Made by a program: the position numbers and the translations under genes
NCBI RefSeq assembly: GCF_003724155.1
Contig: NZ_RJJQ01000003.1
Span: 217,304 to 281,303 of the forward strand
Source: Flexivirga caeni
GTDB taxonomy: Bacteria > Actinomycetota > Actinomycetes > Actinomycetales > Dermatophilaceae
DNA: 64,000 nucleotides
Direction of reading: 5' to 3'
Shown here: positions 1-8,244 of the stretch, piece after piece
Layout of the letters: each line of letters starts with the position of its first letter
Position numbering within the stretch: position 1 is the first letter of the stretch
The notes under the pieces: model-generated
Told to the model about the DNA's origin: nothing
What the model saw: only the letters and a program-made list of their open reading frames with translations
Database searches by the model: none

Positions 1-13
1 GGTAGAGTGCCAA

Positions 14-943
14 GTGATGCCGGAAAAGAGCCATATCTTGGAAGACGTGCTGGAGATGGGCAGCCTGCCGCTCCTGCACGGCGACCGCATCCCACTTCAC
101 CGCCATCGCCAGGGGCATCTCGTCTACCCCGCTACCGGGGTGCTGTCGGTCACGACCACGCAAGGCACCTGGATCGCTCCTGCGACCCGGCTGGTCTGGA
201 CGCCGGGCGGCTTCGAGCACCATCACCGCGCCTACGGGTACACCGACATGCGCGTCGTGTTCCTCCCGGCCAGCCTCGCCGCCCAGCTGCCCGACCGCCC
301 CGCAGTCTTCGCCGTCTCAGCCCTCCTCCGCGAGGCCATGCTCTCGCTGACCAATGACACCGACACATCCCGACCGCAGGCAGCTCGCGACCGGCTGCAA
401 GCCGTCATCATCGACGAACTCGCACCCGTCTGCGAAGAACCGTTGCACCTCCCCGAGCCGCGCGATGACCGGCTCAGCGCGCTGAGCGCCATCCTGCACA
501 CCGACCCGGCCAACAACGCCACGCTGACCGAACTCGGCACCCAGGTCGGTGCCAGCAAACGAACCCTGAACCGTCTCTTTCACGATCAGCTCGGCATGAG
601 CTTCCGGCAATGGCGCACCCAACTGCGCCTCCATCACGCCCTCACCCTCCTCGCCGCCGGACACACGGTCACCAACACCGCCGCCGCCTGCGGCTGGGCC
701 AACCCGACCAGCTTCATCGAGGCCTTCAGCGCCACACTCGGCACAACCCCCGCCCACTTCCGCCGCGACCCCGCCGCCAACCCGACGACGACTCCGCCAC
801 CGCGAACAGGCAGCCCGGCCCCGCCCACAAACCACAACGAGCCGCCACGCCTCTACCACGGTCACGACATCGACATCATCAACGAGCAGCCAGGAACGGT
901 GCCCCCGGCGCTCCTGCGCTGGACCCCTTCCGCAACTCCCTGA
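14..943 (+). CDS. AraC family transcriptional regulator
   Basis: Predicted DNA-binding regulator of 309 residues. The first ~110 residues look like the cupin-type effector domain of AraC proteins (several His near residues 24-33 and 69-71). The C-terminal ~100 residues carry the double helix-turn-helix: LTELGTQVGASKRTLNRLF followed by an RxxxA-type second helix and AAACGWANPTSFIEAF, ending with the usual TPAHFRRD. A Pro/Thr/Arg-rich, probably disordered tail follows. GTG at 14 and ATG at 17 are both possible starts and the upstream signal lies at the window edge. No target or ligand can be inferred; the following gene is 164 bases away. Confidence 0.88.
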   Translation: MMPEKSHILEDVLEMGSLPLLHGDRIPLHRHRQGHLVYPATGVLSVTTTQGTWIAPATRLVWTPGGFEHHHRAYGYTDMRVVFLPASLAAQLPDRPAVFAVSALLREAMLSLTNDTDTSRPQAARDRLQAVIIDELAPVCEEPLHLPEPRDDRLSALSAILHTDPANNATLTELGTQVGASKRTLNRLFHDQLGMSFRQWRTQLRLHHALTLLAAGHTVTNTAAACGWANPTSFIEAFSATLGTTPAHFRRDPAANPTTTPPPRTGSPAPPTNHNEPPRLYHGHDIDIINEQPGTVPPALLRWTPSATP

Positions 944-1107
944 CGATCCGCGACCCTCGTCCTGCCTGGGCGTCGGACGCGTCCACGCCCCACGGCGAGC
1001 GGTCTGGCACGGGCAACTGCACATCTGCAGCCTGATCGGCTGCGCCCCGCACAGGCAAGCGGAGTTCCTCGCGGAACCAGGGCGCCACGGGAAGCGTTGC
1101 CGCCGAC

Positions 1108-1803
1108 GTGGACGACTGGTGGCAGCGGGTGACCGCGACGACGCCCTCGCCGGATCTGCGGGTGACGCTGCTCCTGGCGCTGGTCGCGCTCGGCTGCATC
1201 GCCTGGGCTCCCGTATGGCGCGTGACGCGTCACCTGGTCACGGTCGCCCACGAAGGTGCGCACGGTCTCGTGGCGCTACTCGCGGGGCGCCAGCTGTCCG
1301 GCATCCGGCTGCACTCGGACAGTTCCGGCCTGACCGTCTCGCGCGGCCGGCCCAATGGGCCGGGGATGGTGCTGACCCTGCTGGCCGGCTACCTCGGGCC
1401 GTCGGTGCTCGGCCTGCTGGTCGCGCTCGGCATACACGCAGGACACGCGGTCGGCACGCTCTGGGCGCTGCTCGTCGCACTCGCGCTGCTTCTGCTGCAG
1501 GTCCGCAACCTCTACGGGCTGTGGGTCGTCCTCGTCAGCGCCGCGGCGCTGGCCGCAGTCACCCAATGGCTCGACCCCACCGTCCAGGCCGCGGTGGCGC
1601 AGACGATCTGCAGTTTCCTGCTGATCGCCGGGCCATGGTCGCTGATCGATCTGCAGCGCAGCCGGCGCACCGGCGTCGCCCGCCGGTCGGACCCCGACCA
1701 GCTCGCCCGGATCACCAGAGCGCCGGGCACGGTGTGGTGGGCACTGCTGCTGCTGATATCGCTCGGCTGCCTGGCCGCGGGCGGTGCCCTGCTGCTGCGC
1801 TGA
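1108..1803 (+). CDS. M50 family membrane metallopeptidase
   Basis: Integral membrane protein of 231 residues with the zinc-protease signature HEGAH near residue 48, inside the first hydrophobic region. At least five further hydrophobic segments follow. This is the pattern of M50B/site-2-protease-like proteins of actinobacteria, which cut substrates within the membrane. The GTG start at 1108 gives an N-terminus MDDWW. It is followed after 23 bases by the glycerate kinase gene on the same strand, a pairing common in actinobacteria. The substrate is unknown. The HExxH motif and membrane topology are seen; proteolysis is inferred from the family. Confidence 0.8.
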   Translation: MDDWWQRVTATTPSPDLRVTLLLALVALGCIAWAPVWRVTRHLVTVAHEGAHGLVALLAGRQLSGIRLHSDSSGLTVSRGRPNGPGMVLTLLAGYLGPSVLGLLVALGIHAGHAVGTLWALLVALALLLLQVRNLYGLWVVLVSAAALAAVTQWLDPTVQAAVAQTICSFLLIAGPWSLIDLQRSRRTGVARRSDPDQLARITRAPGTVWWALLLLISLGCLAAGGALLLR

Positions 1804-1826
1804 GCGGATGAGGTTGAATCAAGCGC

Positions 1827-2852
1827 GTGCGTGTCCTCATCTGCAGTGATCGCTGGGGCTCCACCCCGGCGGCCGACGTCACGACGGCACTGGCCGAGGG
1901 CTGGCACGAACGCCAGCCCTCGACCGAGGTCGTCGCGGTTCCCTTCTCCTCCGGCGGCACCGGCTTCGTCCGGGCACTCGCGGCGACCGTCGCCGGGCAG
2001 ACAGACCGGGTATGGCGGCTGCGCGCCGGCAGCACCGACTACCTCGACGGTGCACTGCTCACTACGACCGGAGACAGCACCGCGCTCGGTGCGGCGCTCG
2101 GCGAATCCGTGGATGGTGGGGCACGGCGGATCGTCGTCGGCGTCGGCGATGCCGCGGGTGTCGACGGGGGTGCCGGTCTGCTGCGCGCGCTGGGCGGCAG
2201 TGACGACCTCCAGCTGGCGGTGCCGCGGGCCGTCGCGCGAGTGCGTGGGGTGGAGCTGGTGGCGGCATACAAGGAGGACATCGGGCTGCTCGGCCTCAAG
2301 GGTGCCTCGGCGTCCGCGGTCGAAACGCTCGGCTGGACCAGCCAGCAGGCTCAGGACAACGAACACCGGATCAGCGAATTCGCCGCAACCGTCCGGCAAT
2401 TGCTGCCCCCGCAGCGTGATCTGCTGTCTGGTGAGGTACGCCGCCACGACCGCGGCGTCGGCAGCGGTGCGGGCGGGGGAGCGGCATACGCGGTCGCGAC
2501 ACTCGGTGCCAGGCTGCTCCCCGGTGCGGATGCGTTCGCCGAGGCGGTGGACCTGGCCGGCGAGGTCGCCCGAGCGGACCTGGTCGTCGCCGGCACCCGG
2601 GTGTTCGACTGGCGCAGTCTCGACGCCGACACCGTCGCCACCGTCATTCGTGCGGCGGCAGCAGCGGCCCGGCCATCGGTCATCCTCGCCGAGGAACTCG
2701 AAGTGGGACGGCGCGAAACCATGGCGCTCGGCGCCTCCGCGGCATACAGCATCCTCGACCCGCACCGCATCGGCGACGCGCCACCGGCCGACCTGGTGGC
2801 CGCTCTCACCGCGCTGGCACGCCGTGTGGCGGGCACCTGGTCGGCGACCTGA
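1827..2852 (+). CDS. glxK: Glycerate kinase family protein
   Basis: Cytoplasmic kinase of 341 residues in the glycerate kinase type I family, which phosphorylates D-glycerate in glyoxylate and serine catabolism. Family-typical stretches are the start MRVLICSDRWG, GVGDAAGVDGGAG near residue 110 and AVETLGWTSQQAQ. Glycine-rich GVGSGAGGGAAYA comes near 210, and DADTVATVIRAA in the C-terminal part. The GTG at 1827 places the first residues on the conserved beta strand. It corresponds to the Rv2205c position in the mycobacterial order, next to the ErpA-like gene. Length is slightly below the usual 370-380, so some lineage trimming is likely. Confidence 0.85.
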   Translation: MRVLICSDRWGSTPAADVTTALAEGWHERQPSTEVVAVPFSSGGTGFVRALAATVAGQTDRVWRLRAGSTDYLDGALLTTTGDSTALGAALGESVDGGARRIVVGVGDAAGVDGGAGLLRALGGSDDLQLAVPRAVARVRGVELVAAYKEDIGLLGLKGASASAVETLGWTSQQAQDNEHRISEFAATVRQLLPPQRDLLSGEVRRHDRGVGSGAGGGAAYAVATLGARLLPGADAFAEAVDLAGEVARADLVVAGTRVFDWRSLDADTVATVIRAAAAAARPSVILAEELEVGRRETMALGASAAYSILDPHRIGDAPPADLVAALTALARRVAGTWSAT

Positions 2853-2963
2853 GCAGCACGACGTACGCTGGGAACGCACACCACGGGGAACAAGAACGGG
2901 CAGCACCGTGTTGAAAGCTGCTGACCGCCTCCCGTTCGATCGCCACGAGAAGGACTTGATGCA

Positions 2964-3326
2964 ATGAGCGTCGACACCAACACTGCTTCGACCACCGAGA
3001 CCCACGGCGTCACGCTGACCGGCGTCGCCGCGTCGAAGGTCAAGAGCCTGCTGGAGCAGGAAGGCCGCGACGACCTGCGGCTGCGCGTGGGCGTGCAGCC
3101 CGGTGGCTGTTCCGGTCTCGTCTACCAGCTCTACTTCGACGAGCGCTCGCTCGACGGCGACCTGGTCCGCGACTTCGACGGTGTCGAGGTCGTCGTCGAC
3201 CGGATGAGCGCCCCCTACCTGGACGGCGCCACCATCGACTTCGCCGACACCATCGAGAAGCAGGGCTTCACCATCGACAACCCCAACGCAGGCAGCTCCT
3301 GCGCCTGCGGCGACAGCTTCAGCTGA
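2964..3326 (+). CDS. erpA: Iron-sulfur cluster insertion protein, HesB/IscA family
   Basis: A-type carrier of 120 residues that delivers Fe-S clusters to apoproteins. The three ligating cysteines are visible: one in GGCSG near residue 49 and two in the C-terminal SSCACGDSFS. ATG at 2964 is preceded by a good Shine-Dalgarno sequence (AGAAGGAC about 10 bases upstream). The upstream 110-base gap probably holds its promoter. It equals Rv2204c in gene order, and lies near respiratory genes whose Rieske and other Fe-S proteins are plausible clients. A long perfect hairpin follows the stop codon. Confidence 0.93.
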   Translation: MSVDTNTASTTETHGVTLTGVAASKVKSLLEQEGRDDLRLRVGVQPGGCSGLVYQLYFDERSLDGDLVRDFDGVEVVVDRMSAPYLDGATIDFADTIEKQGFTIDNPNAGSSCACGDSFS

Positions 3327-3348
3327 GTCTGATTGCTCCAGCTCCTCG

Positions 3349-3404
3349 CAAGACAGGAGAACGGCGTCAACGAATAAGTTCGTTGACGCCGTTCTCCTGT
3401 CTTG
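3349..3404. terminator. 26-bp perfect hairpin after erpA
   Basis: Arms 3349-3374 and 3379-3404 are exact reverse complements with a TAAG loop. No T-tract follows, so if it terminates erpA it does so without a classic U-run. It ends about 90 bases before the next start codon. Confidence 0.6.
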
Positions 3405-3496
3405 GTCGTCGCCTCCGCGGCCGTCGGCTGGTCGTGCGGTGGGGTTGTCGTGGGCTGGTGACAGAGCGGTTGGGGAAGGGCAACGGAGGGGAAGTC

Positions 3497-4189
3497 ATGG
3501 GCGAAACACCCGGTCAGATCATCGTGCTCAACGGATGCCCGCGCGCGGGCAAGTCGAGCATCGCCGCGGTGATCCAGGAGACCTTCGACGGCGTCTGGAT
3601 GAACCTCGGCGTCGACACGTTCATGAAGGCGACCCCGGAGCGGTTCCAGCCCGGCATCGGACTGCGGCCGGGCGGCGAGCGGCCGGACCTGGAACCGTTG
3701 GTGAAGACGCTCTACCTGGCGATGTACCAGTCGATCGCCGCGCACAGCCGCCTCGGCATCCACGTTGTCGTCGACGCGACCCACCACGACAACTACTCGC
3801 GTCCGCTGAACATCCTGCCGGCTTGCGCCCAGGTCGTCAGCGGTCTCCCGGTCCTCTTCGTCGGTGTTCGCGCTCCGATCGACGTCATCATGGAGCGCCG
3901 GAAGCAGACGTGGGGCTGGGGGTATGCCTAGGACGGCTCGATCCCGCCACCGATCCTGCGCTGGCAGGACTCGGTCCACCGCTGCGGCCCCTACGACCTT
4001 GAGGTGGACACCTCGGTGCACAGCCCGCAGGAGGCGGCGGCGCTGATCTCACGGCGGCTGCAGGACGGTCCGGCCCCGACGGCGTTCGCGCGTCTCGCGG
4101 CCGGCGAACGCCTCGTCACAGCGCCAGCAGCAGCGCGCGATACCAGCGAACCCCTTCCAGCAACGACGTCACGTCGAGGTGCTCGTTGA
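3497..4189 (+). pseudogene. Chloramphenicol phosphotransferase-like gene interrupted by an amber codon
   Basis: ATG 3497 has a clear Shine-Dalgarno (GGAGGGG, 3485-3491). The first 144 codons encode a P-loop protein of the CPT/AAA_33 type: NGCPRAGKSS near residue 12, DATHHD near 95 and ERRKQTWGWGYA. An in-frame TAG at 3929-3931 then stops it. The same frame continues with unmistakable family sequence (ILRWQDSVH, YDLEVDTSVHSPQEAA) to a TGA ending at 4189. The last ~70 bases overlap the convergent peptidase gene, so the original stop may also be lost. The substrate of such enzymes is usually unknown outside true chloramphenicol producers. A nonsense mutation or a sequencing error would give the same picture. 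Confidence 0.8.
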
Positions 4190-5417
4190 CGTTGTGCAGG
4201 CTCTGTCGCTGCGCCTCGCTCATCCGGAACGGGTTGAACCGGTAGCAGTTGCGCCATACCCGCTGGAAGTGCCGCGCGTCGGTCGCCGCCATCACCACAT
4301 AGGGCACCGGTATGACGTCCGGCATCACCTCCCGCGTGACCCGCTCCAGCAGCGCGAACGCGTCACCCAGGTCGGCCACCGGGCTCGGGTCGTATGCCGT
4401 CCGCACGATCACCTCGATGCCGTCACCCACCAGCGTCCGCACCCGCTCGACCGCTTCGTCCGCGGTCTCATCGATTGCGACCCGCACGTTCACCCCGGCC
4501 GTCGCGGTGGAGGCGAGCACGTTGTTCGCGGGCGAGCCCGTCAGCTGGGTGATCGCGTAGGTGGTGCGCGTCATGGCCGCGGTGGTCGGGCCCAGCCGGG
4601 CGAAAACCTGCGCGAGCGGCCGCCGCAGCCAACCGGCGCGCCCGACAAGCGCCCCGAGCGGACCGCTCACGTGCGGCGCGAGCCGCAGCAGCATCGCGAT
4701 GGCTGGCTCGGGAAGGCGTGCCGGTGCCGGATGCCTCTCCAACGCCAGGATCGCCCGCGCCAGCTTCGCGGGAGCGCCGTTCCGCGGCGGCATCGACGCA
4801 TGGCCGCCATCGGCGCGCGCGACGAGCTCCAGTTCGGCCACGCCCTTCTCGGTCAGCCCGATGACCGCGAGCGGCTCGGTGAGTCCGGGGAAGGCGCCGC
4901 TGACCGCCATACCGCCCTCGTCCAGGACGCACCACGGCACGACGCCGCGTTCCTGCAGGGCGGTCACCGCGGCCGTCGCCGTGTGGCCGGACACCTCCTC
5001 GTCGGAGCCGAATGACAGCCACACGTCCTGCGCCGGCTGCCGGCCCTCCTCGACCAGTTCCTCGACAGCCGTGCAGATCGCGATCAGCGACCCCTTGCAG
5101 TCCAGCGTGCCGCGACCCCAGAGGACACCGTCGACGACCTCGCCGTCGTATGCCGGATGGGTCCACTCGTCCCGCGGGTTGACCGGCACGACGTCCTGGT
5201 GGGCCATCAGCACCATCGGGCGGTCGGAAGCAACGCCGGGCCATCTCAGCAGCAGGGCATGATCCGGCAGGTCGACCTGCTCACAGACCTCGAACAACCG
5301 CGGGAAGTGCGCCTGCAGATCCGTGTGCAGCCCGTCGAACTCGGCAGGCTCCTTGTCCGGGCCGGCGACCGTGCGGCGGCGAACGGCGGCCTGCAGCGCC
5401 GCGACAACATCTGACAT
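4116..5417 (-). CDS. M20 family metallopeptidase (carboxypeptidase S-like)
   Basis: Zinc aminoacylase/carboxypeptidase of 433 residues. The metal-site motifs appear in order: AHQDVVPV (His and following Asp) near residue 72, the bridging Asp in GRGTLDCKG near 101, the Glu-Glu pair in SFGSDEEVSG near 136, and a C-terminal ATDARHF His. A lid/dimerisation insert lies between about 200 and 300. The protein has no signal peptide, so it probably hydrolyses small peptides or N-acyl amino acids in the cytoplasm. It is convergent with, and overlaps the tail of, the broken CPT-like gene. It is divergent from adoK with only 44 bases between start codons. Confidence 0.88.
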   Translation of the reverse strand: MSDVVAALQAAVRRRTVAGPDKEPAEFDGLHTDLQAHFPRLFEVCEQVDLPDHALLLRWPGVASDRPMVLMAHQDVVPVNPRDEWTHPAYDGEVVDGVLWGRGTLDCKGSLIAICTAVEELVEEGRQPAQDVWLSFGSDEEVSGHTATAAVTALQERGVVPWCVLDEGGMAVSGAFPGLTEPLAVIGLTEKGVAELELVARADGGHASMPPRNGAPAKLARAILALERHPAPARLPEPAIAMLLRLAPHVSGPLGALVGRAGWLRRPLAQVFARLGPTTAAMTRTTYAITQLTGSPANNVLASTATAGVNVRVAIDETADEAVERVRTLVGDGIEVIVRTAYDPSPVADLGDAFALLERVTREVMPDVIPVPYVVMAATDARHFQRVWRNCYRFNPFRMSEAQRQSLHNVNEHLDVTSLLEGVRWYRALLLAL

Positions 5418-5448
5418 GGCCGCGAGTGTATGGCGGTGGGCTGCCCGA

Positions 5449-5454
5449 TAGGTT
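5449..5454 (+). promoter_or_regulatory. -10 element TAGGTT of adoK
   Basis: TANNNT hexamer seven bases before ATG 5462, predicting a leaderless mRNA and supporting that start over the in-frame GTG at 5426. Confidence 0.5.
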
Positions 5455-5461
5455 TGCTGAC

Positions 5462-6448
5462 ATGAAGATTGCCGTGACCGGATCCATCGCCACCGATCAT
5501 CTGATGACGTTCAAGGGCCGGTTCTCCGACTCGCTCGTGGTCGATCAGTTGCACAAGATCTCGCTGTCCTTCCTCGCCGACGACCTGCAGATTCGTCGCG
5601 GGGGAGTCGCCGCGAACATCTGCTTCGGTATGGCGAACCTCGGTCTGCACCCGATCCTGGTCGATGCGGTCGGCGAGGACTTCGCCGACTACCGGTCGTG
5701 GCTGGAGCGGCATGGGGTCGACTGCGAGTCGGTCTACGTGTCCGAGACCCGCCACACCGCGCGGTTCGTGTGCACCACCGACGAGGACATGGCGCAGATC
5801 GCCACGTTCTACGCGGGCGCAATGAGCGAGGCGCGTGAAATCGAGCTCGCGCCGGTCGCGCAGCGCGTCGGCGGTCTGGACCTGGTGATGGTCGGTCCGT
5901 CCGACCCGGAGGGTATGCGGCGGCACACCACCGAGTGCCGCCAGCGCGGCATCCCGTTCATCGCCGACCCGAGCCAGCAGCTCGCGTTCGCCGACGGTCC
6001 CTTCATCCGTGACCTGATCACCGGCGCCGACTACTTGTTCACCAACGACTACGAAGCGCACATGACCGAGCAGAAGACCGGCTGGTCGGCCGACGAGGTG
6101 CTGGAGCAGGTCGGCACCCGCGTGATCACCAAGGGCAAGGACGGCGCAGTGATCCTGCGCAAGGGAGAGGAGCCGATCGAGGTGCCGGTCGCCCGCGAGG
6201 TCGGACGGGTCGACCCGACCGGTGTGGGCGACGCGTTCCGGGCCGGTTTCCTGGCCGGCCTCACCTGGGGACTGGACCTGCGCACCTGCGCCGAAGTCGG
6301 CTCGATGCTGGCCACCTACGTGCTGGAGACCGTCGGCACCCAGGAGTACGTCCTGCGCCCGCGGCATTTCCTGGAGCGCCTCGGGGAGTCGTACGGCGCA
6401 GCGACGGTCGCCGCAGTTGAGCCGCATCTGGCAGCCCTGCGCGACTGA
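5462..6448 (+). CDS. adoK: Adenosine kinase (PfkB family)
   Basis: Purine salvage kinase of 328 residues converting adenosine to AMP. The N-terminus MKIAVTGSIATDHLM and the whole length closely match the mycobacterial AdoK type (Rv2202c) rather than eukaryotic adenosine kinase. Motifs include RGGVAANI near residue 44, FTNDYE near 196 and the PfkB signature DPTGVGDAFRAGF near 257 with the catalytic Asp. ATG 5462 is chosen because a TAGGTT box sits seven bases upstream. The aat gene follows 11 bases after the stop, so they are probably co-transcribed. The link to the purine block 45 kb away is metabolic only. Confidence 0.9.
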   Translation: MKIAVTGSIATDHLMTFKGRFSDSLVVDQLHKISLSFLADDLQIRRGGVAANICFGMANLGLHPILVDAVGEDFADYRSWLERHGVDCESVYVSETRHTARFVCTTDEDMAQIATFYAGAMSEAREIELAPVAQRVGGLDLVMVGPSDPEGMRRHTTECRQRGIPFIADPSQQLAFADGPFIRDLITGADYLFTNDYEAHMTEQKTGWSADEVLEQVGTRVITKGKDGAVILRKGEEPIEVPVAREVGRVDPTGVGDAFRAGFLAGLTWGLDLRTCAEVGSMLATYVLETVGTQEYVLRPRHFLERLGESYGAATVAAVEPHLAALRD

Positions 6449-6459
6449 CCGCAACGCCC

Positions 6460-7143
6460 GTGCCCGTCGAACCAGCACCGAGCAGGTGGAATCTGGACGA
6501 GCAGCGGCAGGAGGACGCCACCCAGGACCTCATCGCGGTCGGAGCCGACCTGGAGCCGGGGACCCTGCTGGCGGCATACCGCTCGGGGATGTTCCCGATG
6601 GGCATCGGCGACGACGGCCGCCGGCCGATCGGCTGGTGGTCGCCCGTACGCCGCGGGGTGTTGCTGCCGGGAGATTTCCATGTGTCGCGGTCACTGCGCC
6701 GCTCCCGGCACCGCTACCGCGTCACGATCGACGAGGCGTTCGCCGACGTCGTGGCGGCGTGCGCGGACCCCGGCCGTAGCGGCCGGTGGATCACGGCGGA
6801 GGTGCAGACGGCATACCTGCACCTGCACCGGCTCGGCTGGGCGCACTCGGTCGAGACGTGGGATCCGGCCGGTCGGCTGGCCGGGGGACTGTATGGCGTG
6901 TGCGCCGGCGGTCTCTTCGCGGCGGAATCGATGTTCCATCGCGCGACCGACGCCGGGAAGGTGGCGGTCTGGGCGCTGACCGAGCTCGTCTTCGCCGACG
7001 GGGACCACCGCAGGCTGATCGACGTGCAGTGGCAGACCGACCATCTGGCCACCCTGGGGGTCCGGGAGATTGCCCGGACGGACTATCTACGACGTGTCGT
7101 AGCAGCGGTGGGAGCGCCGCTGCCGGACTGCTGGAGCGACTGA
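6460..7143 (+). CDS. aat: Leucyl/phenylalanyl-tRNA-protein transferase
   Basis: Cytoplasmic enzyme of 227 residues that transfers Leu or Phe from aminoacyl-tRNA to N-terminal Lys/Arg of proteins, creating N-degrons for ClpAP/ClpCP-type proteolysis. Family landmarks are AAYRSGMFPMG near 38, GWWSPVRRGVL near 60, GGLYGVCAGGLFAAESMF near 140 and IDVQWQTDHLATLG near 187. The start is GTG 6460, giving MPVEPAPSRW. It lies 11 bases downstream of adoK, so translation is probably coupled at operon level. Length is normal for the family. Nothing unusual is seen apart from the context next to a nucleoside kinase. Confidence 0.93.
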   Translation: MPVEPAPSRWNLDEQRQEDATQDLIAVGADLEPGTLLAAYRSGMFPMGIGDDGRRPIGWWSPVRRGVLLPGDFHVSRSLRRSRHRYRVTIDEAFADVVAACADPGRSGRWITAEVQTAYLHLHRLGWAHSVETWDPAGRLAGGLYGVCAGGLFAAESMFHRATDAGKVAVWALTELVFADGDHRRLIDVQWQTDHLATLGVREIARTDYLRRVVAAVGAPLPDCWSD

Positions 7144-7278
7144 TCCGCCCGGTCCGCGCGGCTGCAGCGCCTGCTACGGCGCCGTGTCGGGCACGTTTTC
7201 GCCGAGATGTGCGTTGGGACAGTCAAATTCCTTTCCTCAGTAGGCCTGCCCTGACGACGCGATCGAATGCGCCTGGGA

Positions 7279-7284
7279 TAGGGT
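7279..7284 (+). promoter_or_regulatory. -10 element TAGGGT of ctaC
   Basis: TANNNT hexamer six bases before GTG 7291, predicting a leaderless ctaCDF transcript and favouring GTG 7291 over TTG 7285. Confidence 0.5.
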
Positions 7285-7290
7285 TTGCCT

Positions 7291-8244
7291 GTGCCCGGAT
7301 CTGACAAGCCCCTCGTGGAATCCGCGCGCCGTGTCCGCTCGACCGGACGACGGTGGCGCAGCAAGTTCGCCTTCGGTGGTTTGATGGCCGTCAGCTTGCC
7401 ATTGCTGACAGCTTGCTCCCCGGTGGAGCGGCGCGGTTACCTGCCCAAGGGTGTCACCAGCCTGAGTCACCAGATCACCGATTTCTGGATCGCCTCGTGG
7501 GTGTGGGCCCTCGTCGTGGGTGTCATCACCTGGGGCATGATCGCCTACTGCATCATTCGCTACCGGCGCAAGAAGACCGATGTCGGTCTGCCGCCGCAGC
7601 TGGCCTATAACGTGCCGATCGAGATCCTCTTCACGGTCGTGCCGATCTTCATGGTTGCCGTCTTCTTCGGCAAGACCGTGGAGATGGAGAACAAGATGCT
7701 GGACACCAGCGGCACTCCCGACCTGGTGGTCAACGTCGTGGCCAAGCAGTGGGCCTGGGACTTCAACTACGTCAACTCCGACGTCTACGACACCGGAACT
7801 CAGGCGAACATGTCGGCGCCGGACCCGGAGACGACGATCCCGACCCTCTACCTGCCGGTCAACAAGCGGGTCGAGTTCGTGCTCACCTCCCGTGACGTCA
7901 TCCACTCGTTCTGGGTGATCCAGTTCCTGCAGAAGATGGACGTCATACCCGGCAAGGTCAACCGGTTCGACGTGACACCGACCCAGATCGGCACCTACCA
8001 GGGCAAGTGCGCCGAGTTGTGCGGTGCCTACCACTCGCAGATGCTGTTCAACGTCAAGGTGGTCAGCGAGGCCGCCTACCAGGCGCACATGGCTGCGCTC
8101 CGGGCGCGCGGGCAGGTGGGCTTCCTGTCCAACGCGCTTGACCGCGACGGCTCTGGGCTCGAGTCGCAGGATACCAACAAGCTGCAGCAGTGGCTGCCTG
8201 CCGGCACCAAGGCTTCCCAGATCGTGACCGAAGGAGCGAAGTAA
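7291..8244 (+). CDS. ctaC: Cytochrome c oxidase subunit II (aa3 type)
   Basis: Membrane-anchored CuA subunit of the aa3 oxidase, 317 residues. An N-terminal positively charged region and hydrophobic segment end in a lipobox-like LLTACS, so it is probably a lipoprotein. Two transmembrane helices follow ([20 protein letters not shown] and the [17 protein letters not shown] segment). The cupredoxin domain carries the CuA ligands in [12 protein letters not shown] near residue 245. Gene order ctaC-ctaD-ctaF, with ctaD starting on the last base of the ctaC stop, is typical for actinobacteria. Start GTG 7291 is chosen from the TAGGGT box six bases upstream. Confidence 0.96.
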   Translation: MPGSDKPLVESARRVRSTGRRWRSKFAFGGLMAVSLPLLTACSPVERRGYLPKGVTSLSHQITDFWIASWVWALVVGVITWGMIAYCIIRYRRKKTDVGLPPQLAYNVPIEILFTVVPIFMVAVFFGKTVEMENKMLDTSGTPDLVVNVVAKQWAWDFNYVNSDVYDTGTQANMSAPDPETTIPTLYLPVNKRVEFVLTSRDVIHSFWVIQFLQKMDVIPGKVNRFDVTPTQIGTYQGKCAELCGAYHSQMLFNVKVVSEAAYQAHMAALRARGQVGFLSNALDRDGSGLESQDTNKLQQWLPAGTKASQIVTEGAK

